Assembly (NCBI GenBank): GCA_913058555.1
Contig: CAJXRJ010000402.1
Span: 1 to 7,020, forward strand
DNA length: 7,020 bases
Direction of reading: 5' to 3'
Origin: an uncultured bacterium
GTDB taxonomy: Bacteria; Planctomycetota; UBA1135; GCA-002686595
The notes beneath the pieces are model-generated. The model was not told the origin of the DNA, did no database searches, and saw only the letters and a program-made list of their open reading frames with translations. The position numbers and the translations under genes were made by a program. Shown here one piece after another: positions 1-4,740 of this stretch (its first letter is position 1; every line of letters starts with the position of its first letter).

Positions 1-486
1 AGTCTGCTCGCTGGGTTTGAAGACCACCGAGTTGCCCGCACCCAGCGCCGGCAAGAGGATCGACAACGGCATGCCCACGGGGAAATTCCATGGGGTGATC
101 GCCGCCACGACCCCCAGGGGGTCGCGCACGGTCTGCACATCTTGCGACGCCGACTCGTAGGCGATCGGCTCCAAAGCGTCTCGGATCTCCGCGAGCTCTT
201 TGGCCACGCTGGACGCATAGCCCCGGACCTCCCCCACGGCGGACTTCAAGGTCTTGCCCATTTCCTTGGCGATGAGCTCACCAAGTCCTTTGGCATCGGC
301 CGCGAGGGCTTCTCCAAAGGCTTCGAGGGCACGCACGCGCTCTTCGATCGGTGTCGCCCCCCAGGCGGGCTGGGCCCCACGGGCTCGCTCCACTGCGGCG
401 TGTACATCGCCAGTGGAGGCCGCTTGGATTTGGGCCAGAACCTCGCCGGTGGCGGGGTTGATGCTCGGAAACTGTGGGGCACTCAT
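1..486 (-). CDS. Aldehyde dehydrogenase family protein, N-terminal part (truncated by window edge)
   Basis: This is an NAD(P)-dependent aldehyde dehydrogenase, a soluble enzyme that oxidises an aldehyde to the carboxylic acid. Only the first 162 codons are present, and the frame is open through base 1. The protein begins MSAPQFPSINPATGEVLAQI, the typical INPATGE opening of the superfamily. It then shows EMGKTL (about residues 75-80), the cofactor-fold motif ITPWNFP (130-136) and FKPSE (156-160), whose Lys157 normally contacts the NAD(P) adenine ribose. The catalytic Cys and the general-base Glu lie beyond the edge, so activity and substrate class (succinate semialdehyde, betaine aldehyde or another) cannot be judged. 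The ATG at 486 is chosen because it directly precedes the conserved N terminus. Its Shine-Dalgarno sequence is weak. It lies 26 bases downstream of lepB on the same strand and probably shares its transcript. Family assignment is secure; the specific substrate is not. Confidence 0.93.
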   Translation of the reverse strand, partial: MSAPQFPSINPATGEVLAQIQAASTGDVHAAVERARGAQPAWGATPIEERVRALEAFGEALAADAKGLGELIAKEMGKTLKSAVGEVRGYASSVAKELAEIRDALEPIAYESASQDVQTVRDPLGVVAAITPWNFPVGMPLSILLPALGAGNSVVFKPSEQT

Positions 487-512
487 GGCCCCAGGATAGC
501 GGTCAGGCCCCG

Positions 513-1277
513 CTAGTGGATGGCGCCGACGCGGGCGATCGGCCACAGACGGGCGCGAACTTTGCCCCGCAGGTACTCGTGGGGCACCTGGCCGAACTCA
601 CGGCTGTCAGAGCTGCGGATCCGATTGTCCCCGAGGACAAAGTAGGAGTCCGCTTGAACAATCGTATCGACGTAGGCGTAGGGGTCGTTCTTGAGGGGAT
701 CCAGGTAGGGCTCGTCCATCTGCGTCCCGTTCACCCAAACCAGGCCGTCACTGATCTCGACATGGTCCCCCGGCAGCCCAACAACCCGCTTCACGTAGTC
801 CAGCGTCGGGTCCATCGGGTACCGAAGGACCACGACGTCGCCCCGGGCCGGCTGGGTAAAGAGGTAGCTGACGTGGTCCACGAGGATCCGATCCCTGTCC
901 TGTATGCCGGGCAGCATCGAGCCCCCACGGACCTCGCTGAAGTTGAAGCAGAGCGCCCAGGCCAGCATGACCATCACCACGCTCTTGGCGCAGAAGGACA
1001 CGACCACCGTCGTCAGCGAGCGGCGCGGCCGGGGCCCCAGGGGCGCGAGGGGCCTTCCGCGGCGCCCGCGGGGCGCCTGGTCCTCCGGACCCGACCCAAA
1101 AAGGGTGCTCCGCCTCTCGGGATGGTCCGAAATGGCCTCCCCGTCGCGGGGTTGCCTACGGCGTTCTGGCCGGGTCCCGGTGTCAAACCGGCCCGTACCC
1201 CCTCGTTTGCTCTCGTCGCGAGTCCTCACCCCCCTCCGATCGGAGGCGGGCACCGGGCGAGTGAAGCCCTTGGTCAA
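513..1277 (-). CDS. lepB: Signal peptidase I (leader peptidase)
   Basis: This membrane-bound Ser-Lys protease removes signal peptides from secreted proteins on the outer face of the cytoplasmic membrane. Numbered from the longest frame (254 aa), there is one transmembrane helix at about residues 89-111. Box B follows as GGSMLPG with nucleophile Ser120, then box D YVKRVVGLPGD with general base Lys163, and box E GDNRIRSSDSREFG (216-229). All signature boxes are intact. A single membrane helix resembles the Gram-positive-style enzyme rather than the two-helix E. coli form. The first 85 or so residues are Arg-, Pro- and Gly-rich and match nothing I recognise. The start is uncertain. The frame opens with TTG at 1277, preceded by GAAGG at 7-base spacing; GTG at 1229, preceded by GGAGGGG, would give 238 aa; GTG at 1007 would remove the whole extension. 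GC3 is lower in codons 17-62 than in the catalytic part, which leaves the extension in some doubt. Family call is very secure. Confidence 0.93.
   Translation of the reverse strand: MTKGFTRPVPASDRRGVRTRDESKRGGTGRFDTGTRPERRRQPRDGEAISDHPERRSTLFGSGPEDQAPRGRRGRPLAPLGPRPRRSLTTVVVSFCAKSVVMVMLAWALCFNFSEVRGGSMLPGIQDRDRILVDHVSYLFTQPARGDVVVLRYPMDPTLDYVKRVVGLPGDHVEISDGLVWVNGTQMDEPYLDPLKNDPYAYVDTIVQADSYFVLGDNRIRSSDSREFGQVPHEYLRGKVRARLWPIARVGAIH
1233..1246. repeat. Perfect 14-base palindrome near the lepB start
   Basis: CCTCCGATCGGAGG reads identically on both strands, with flanking C-runs and G-runs that nearly extend it. It lies inside the longest lepB frame but directly upstream of the alternative lepB GTG start at 1229. 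There its right-hand arm, read on the minus strand, supplies the GGAGG Shine-Dalgarno core. It could be a dimeric regulator site, an RNA hairpin that masks the ribosome site, or chance in GC-rich coding DNA. The palindrome itself is certain; its function is not. Confidence 0.4.
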
Positions 1278-1341
1278 CGTTCAGCCTTCGTTCTTTGCAC
1301 GGGACAGATGGCGTCTCCCCAGCGGACAGATCGCTACCCTC
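1278..1341. promoter_or_regulatory. Divergent intergenic region between lepB and the peptidase/exporter operon
   Basis: This 64-base gap separates the two divergent start codons, so it should hold, or lie very near, the promoters of both groups. I see no pair of good -10/-35 hexamers on either strand. A weak TTGCAC (1295-1300) has no matching -10 at the right distance on the plus strand. If lepB really starts at 1229 or further downstream, the control region is larger. On the minus strand GAAGG sits 7 bases before the TTG at 1277 and would act as a lepB ribosome site. The call rests on gene orientation rather than on recognised promoter motifs. Confidence 0.45.
1302..1331. repeat. Direct repeat GGACAGAT, two copies with 22-base periodicity
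   Basis: GGACAGAT occurs at 1302-1309 and again at 1324-1331. The starts are 22 bases apart, about two helical turns, and the second copy ends 10 bases before the first possible ATG of the M24 peptidase gene. Such phasing would suit a protein binding the same DNA face twice. Two 8-mers in a short gap can also arise by chance, so only the repeat, not a regulatory role, is supported. Confidence 0.3.
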
Positions 1342-2583
1342 ATGCCCATGGCGAGTACTCAAGAGGTCCCGACCCGGGACGAATCGGGGCGCATGGCAGA
1401 ACGCCGGCGCGAAGTGGAACGTCAGCTCGAGAACTTTTCCGCGCCACCGGCGCCACTCGGAGTTCCCGACAGGTCAGCGTTCCGGGCACGGCTCGCGGAG
1501 CTCCTCCGGGAGGCGTCCGTGGACGCGATGCTGATCGAACCCGGCGGCACCCTCGAATACCTGACCGGGGTTTCGTTCCACGGCTCGGAACGACTCATGG
1601 CTGCCGCCGCACTGGCCGACGGCTCCTTCGTGTGGGTCTCACCGGCATTTGAAGCGAGCCGGGTCGCCTCCCTGTGCGAGACCGCGTCCGGGTCCTCGGA
1701 GCTCGGCTCCAACCTCTTGCCGTGGAGCGAGCACGAAAATGCCGCCGAGATCTTCGCCGGCGACCTGCTGAAACGTGGCATGAAGCGCGTCGTCGCCGAC
1801 CCCGACGTTCGCAGTCGCTTCCTGGCACCGATCTCCGACGCCCTCGGCGCCCCCATTGGCAATGGCGCGGACATCGCGCGGCTGCTGCGCGGCGTCAAGA
1901 CGGACCGGGAGATCGAGATCCTGCGCTCCGCCCAGGAACGGACCCAGGCCGCCATCCGCGCGGTGCACTCGGTGACCGAACCCGGTATGCGATCCTCAGA
2001 AGTGGGTGCCCTCGCCCACCACGCCCAGAAGTTCCTCGGGCTCACGGGAACGTGGGACCTGTCCCTCGCCGGCCCGTCGGGGGCGTTCCCCCATGGGGAC
2101 TCGGTCGACCGAGAGCTTGAGAAGGGCTCGGTCATGCTGCTCGACACCGGTGGCAGGCTGCATGGCTACTGCAGCGACACCACCCGCACCTGGACCGTGG
2201 GCGCGCCGCCCAGCGACGAAGTGAAACGGGTCTGGGGCGCCGTGCGCGCCGCCCAAATCGCTGGATTCGAAGCCATGCGCCCCGGGGCCCGAACCGGAGA
2301 CGCGGACAAGGCGGCCCGCGAGGCTTTGGCGGCGGCTGGCTTTGACGGAGGCTACAAGCACCTATCACATCGCCTGGGTCACAGCATCGGCGTCGAGATC
2401 CACGAGCCACCGTACTTCGATGGCGGCTCCGACGTGCCCATGGAAGCAGGCATGTGCTTCACCAATGAGCCTGGCATCTACCTTCCCGGCCAGTTTGGTC
2501 TCCGCATCGAGGACATCTGCTACGTGACGGAGTCCGGCGCAGACCACTTCGGCGAGTGGCAAGAAGGTCCGGAGGCTCCGTGA
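1342..2583 (+). CDS. M24 family metallopeptidase (Xaa-Pro dipeptidase/aminopeptidase-like)
   Basis: This is predicted to be a cytoplasmic dinuclear-metal peptidase that releases N-terminal residues or splits dipeptides, typically next to proline. Counting from ATG 1342 (413 aa), residues about 46-180 form the creatinase/prolidase N-terminal domain and about 190-410 the pita-bread catalytic domain. The five metal ligands are all visible: Asp268 (LLDTGG), Asp279 (CSDTTRTW), His347 (LGHSIGVEIHEPP), Glu376 (NEPGIY) and Glu390 (RIEDI). His251 (FPHGD) and His354 match the usual active-site histidines. There is no signal peptide. ATG at 1342, 1348 and 1393 are all possible starts, none with a strong Shine-Dalgarno; upstream extension is rejected because it would run antisense through lepB. 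The stop overlaps the start of the next gene (GTGA), which implies translational coupling to the exporter. The family also contains creatinases and other pita-bread enzymes, so the exact substrate is open. Confidence 0.93.
   Translation: MPMASTQEVPTRDESGRMAERRREVERQLENFSAPPAPLGVPDRSAFRARLAELLREASVDAMLIEPGGTLEYLTGVSFHGSERLMAAAALADGSFVWVSPAFEASRVASLCETASGSSELGSNLLPWSEHENAAEIFAGDLLKRGMKRVVADPDVRSRFLAPISDALGAPIGNGADIARLLRGVKTDREIEILRSAQERTQAAIRAVHSVTEPGMRSSEVGALAHHAQKFLGLTGTWDLSLAGPSGAFPHGDSVDRELEKGSVMLLDTGGRLHGYCSDTTRTWTVGAPPSDEVKRVWGAVRAAQIAGFEAMRPGARTGDADKAAREALAAAGFDGGYKHLSHRLGHSIGVEIHEPPYFDGGSDVPMEAGMCFTNEPGIYLPGQFGLRIEDICYVTESGADHFGEWQEGPEAP
2571..2575 (+). promoter_or_regulatory. Shine-Dalgarno GGAGG that sets the GTG start of the first permease
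   Basis: GGAGG lies inside the last codons of the M24 gene, 4 bases before GTG 2580. That GTG overlaps the M24 stop as GTGA. This makes GTG 2580 a better start than the upstream in-frame ATG at 2556, which would add eight residues and a longer overlap. Confidence 0.6.
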
Positions 2584-3926
2584 GCCAGAAGAAGGCCCAG
2601 ACCGGAACCCTGCGGGCGGCGTTCGCCGTGGCCCGCAAGGAGCTCATGGAGGGCTTCCGGGACCGGCAGACCCTCCTCTACACCTTCGTGTTGCCCGTCT
2701 GCATGTACCCGGCGATGTTCTGGGTCATGGTCCAGGGGGTCCTGATCGTGCAGGGGCAAAAGGGCGCACGCAATGTCACCATCGGGATGACGGCGAGCGC
2801 AGAGTTGACCCCCGAGACCCTGGAGCTCGCCAAGGCGGCGCTCCGGGTGGAGGAAGTGCCCGCGGGTACGGGGGACGACGGGAATCCCACGCCAGCCCGA
2901 ACCACGGGGCTAGTGGACGTCGTTGACATCGATCTCGGGCCGGACGCATCCGACGAATCCTTGAGCGTCCTGCTCGAGGAGGGCGACCAAGAGCTCGACG
3001 TAATCGTCACGATCCCGGGCCCCCTGGACGGCGACGAGCCGGTGCGGGTCTTCTACGACAGCACGACCTCCAAATCCGAGATCGCCCGGGAGCGGGCCGA
3101 GCGGGCCGTCAGACGCTGGGCCGATGAGCTGCGCACCGAAAGGGCCGACGCCCTCGGCGTGGATGCCGCTGCCCTCGATCCCGTGGAGATCCGCACGCGC
3201 AGCGTCGCCCCCAGGAAGGACCAGGGCGCCCTCGTGCTGTCCCTCATGTTGCCTATCCTTTTGGTGGTCATGACGGTCCTCGGGGCGTTCTTCCCGGCGG
3301 TGGACCTGACCGCCGGCGAGAAAGAGCGCGGGTCCGCGGAGACGACGATGCTGCTGCCTGTGCCGCGCACCGGAGTTCACCTCGGAAAGATCCTGGCTGT
3401 GTGCGCGTCCTCGATGATCGCAACGGCCCTGAACTTGGTGGCCCTGGCGCTGTCCGCGGGGCACCTTCTCGGTCAGCTTGCGGGGGCCGCGAAGGAGTCG
3501 ATCCCCGTGGAGCTGCCTCTGATCGCTCTGTTCCAAGTGTTGCCCCTCGCGGTGCTCTTTGCGTTCTTCGTGAGCGCCGCCCTCACGGGCTTCGCAAGCC
3601 TCGCAGCCAGTTTCAAAGAGGGCCAAGCGCTGCTCGGGCCGGTGCAGATGCTGTTCATTTTCCCGGCCATGGCCGCAAGCCTGCCCGGGGTCACCCTCGA
3701 CCCAATGACGGCTTGCATTCCCGTCGTGAACGTCGCCCTCGCGTTCCGCGCGCTCCTGGTGGGCGACGCCCAGCTCATCCCGCTTCTGATCTGCGGCGCA
3801 GCGCTGATTGCGTTCGCCCTCGCGGCAATTTGGTTCTCGGTTCGCCTTCGGTCGAACGAAAAGGTCGCCCTCTCGGGCGAGACGATCTCCCTTGGAAGCC
3901 TCGTCGGCCTCCTGAAGTCCAAGTAG
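2580..3926 (+). CDS. ABC-2 type (NatB-like) transporter permease
   Basis: This is an integral membrane subunit of an ABC exporter, 448 aa from GTG 2580. The N terminus has the family pattern of a cytoplasmic helix (ARKELMEGFRDRQTLL, about 18-33) leading into TM1 (about 31-55). A large extracytoplasmic domain follows (about 58-213), rich in acidic residues at 95-155. Five more likely membrane helices lie near 216-241, 270-295, 311-336, 350-372 and 398-420. Between TM2 and TM3 is the ABC-2 coupling motif LTAGEKERGSAETTMLLPVP (243-262), ending in LGK. This layout matches NatB of the NatAB sodium/drug efflux family. It is translationally coupled to the M24 gene upstream, and the ATPase gene follows after 7 bases. 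It presumably pairs with the second, unlike permease in this operon. The substrate cannot be read from the sequence. Confidence 0.9.
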   Translation: MSQKKAQTGTLRAAFAVARKELMEGFRDRQTLLYTFVLPVCMYPAMFWVMVQGVLIVQGQKGARNVTIGMTASAELTPETLELAKAALRVEEVPAGTGDDGNPTPARTTGLVDVVDIDLGPDASDESLSVLLEEGDQELDVIVTIPGPLDGDEPVRVFYDSTTSKSEIARERAERAVRRWADELRTERADALGVDAAALDPVEIRTRSVAPRKDQGALVLSLMLPILLVVMTVLGAFFPAVDLTAGEKERGSAETTMLLPVPRTGVHLGKILAVCASSMIATALNLVALALSAGHLLGQLAGAAKESIPVELPLIALFQVLPLAVLFAFFVSAALTGFASLAASFKEGQALLGPVQMLFIFPAMAASLPGVTLDPMTACIPVVNVALAFRALLVGDAQLIPLLICGAALIAFALAAIWFSVRLRSNEKVALSGETISLGSLVGLLKSK

Positions 3927-3933
3927 ACACCCC

Positions 3934-4740
3934 ATGTCGGAATCCACACCAGCATCTGAGATCGCGATCCACGCCGAGAGTCTCAAGAAGACCTTCCGCG
4001 ACCCCCAGCGTGGCGTCGTCGAAGCCGTCAAGGGCATAGACCTCGACTGCCGGAAAGGCGAGATCTACGGGCTCCTCGGGCCCAACGGCGCGGGGAAGAC
4101 CACGACCCTGCGTATGCTCTCCACCATCCTGGCCCCCACGTCCGGGACGGCGCGCATCGATGGCATCGAGGTGAAGGACGATCCCCTTGAGGTGCGCCGC
4201 AGGATCGGGTTCCTGTCGGGCAGTACGGGCCTCTACCCCCGCCTGACGGGACGGGAGACCCTGCGTTACTTCGGCGAGCTCCATGGCATGACCGGGAACG
4301 TCCTCGACGCGGCGATCCAGAAGTGCCTCGACGACTTCGACCTGCACGATTTTGTGGATGGGCGCTGCGAATCCCTCTCCACCGGACAGAAGCAGCGCGT
4401 GTCCATTGCCCGCGCCGTCGTGCACGACCCACCGGTGCTGATCCTCGACGAGCCCACCACGGGCCTCGACATCATGGCGTCCAGCGACATGATCGACTTC
4501 ATCGAATCCCGCCGCGAGGCCGGTCGCTGCGTGCTTTTCAGCACCCACATTCTCAGTGAGGCCGAGCGCCTTTGTGACCGCATCGGCGTGGTCTACGACG
4601 GACGCATGCTTGCCTCGGGCACCCTGGACGAGCTGCGCGCCGACACCGGCACCGAGTGGCTCGAGGACGTCTTCCGGGAGCTCGTCCGCAGGGCCGATGC
4701 GGAAGCCAAAGCCACAGAATCTGCATCACAAGGCGCATGA
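3934..4740 (+). CDS. natA: ABC transporter ATP-binding protein, NatA-like
   Basis: This cytoplasmic ATPase subunit would power the two adjacent permeases; it is 268 aa. The nucleotide-binding motifs are complete: Walker A GPNGAGKTT (49-57), signature LSTGQKQR (148-155), Walker B VLILDEP (168-174), D-loop TGLD (176-179) and switch His205 (STHI). The Q-loop region reads IGFLSGSTGLYPRLTGRE (91-108). The usual Gln is not at its expected position (Gly96 by my alignment), and the STGLY.RLT pattern is what I remember from NatA-type ATPases. The start ATG lies 7 bases after the upstream permease stop, with only a weak Shine-Dalgarno, so it may depend on re-initiation. The stop overlaps the next start (ATGA, 4737-4740). 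The symbol is given at family level only; sodium transport itself is not demonstrated. Confidence 0.92.
   Translation: MSESTPASEIAIHAESLKKTFRDPQRGVVEAVKGIDLDCRKGEIYGLLGPNGAGKTTTLRMLSTILAPTSGTARIDGIEVKDDPLEVRRRIGFLSGSTGLYPRLTGRETLRYFGELHGMTGNVLDAAIQKCLDDFDLHDFVDGRCESLSTGQKQRVSIARAVVHDPPVLILDEPTTGLDIMASSDMIDFIESRREAGRCVLFSTHILSEAERLCDRIGVVYDGRMLASGTLDELRADTGTEWLEDVFRELVRRADAEAKATESASQGA

Noticed and set aside
904..1341. N-terminal extension of the M24 peptidase frame back to 904
   Set aside because: The extra 146 codons are antisense to lepB and show no domain character. The creatinase/prolidase domain begins well after ATG 1342.
474..1652. Long plus-strand open frame (392 codons) antisense to lepB
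   Set aside because: It runs opposite a signal peptidase gene with all catalytic boxes intact and then overlaps the M24 gene out of frame. Its translation is Arg/Pro/Gly-rich with no recognisable motif, as expected for the mirror of a high-GC gene.
3927..3933. Separate promoter for the ATPase gene
   Set aside because: The gap is only 7 bases and no promoter-like hexamers are evident at the end of the permease gene. Co-transcription is simpler.
2910..4037. Long minus-strand open frame (375 codons) across the first permease
   Set aside because: Its translation is low-complexity, rich in Arg, Glu, His and Gly. It is the complement of a permease frame with clear membrane helices and an ABC-2 motif, so it is a GC-driven shadow.
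4656..4736. Upstream start for the permease-protease fusion at 4656
   Set aside because: It would add 27 Arg-rich residues inside the ATPase gene. ATG 4737 gives the family-typical N terminus and a standard ATGA overlap.
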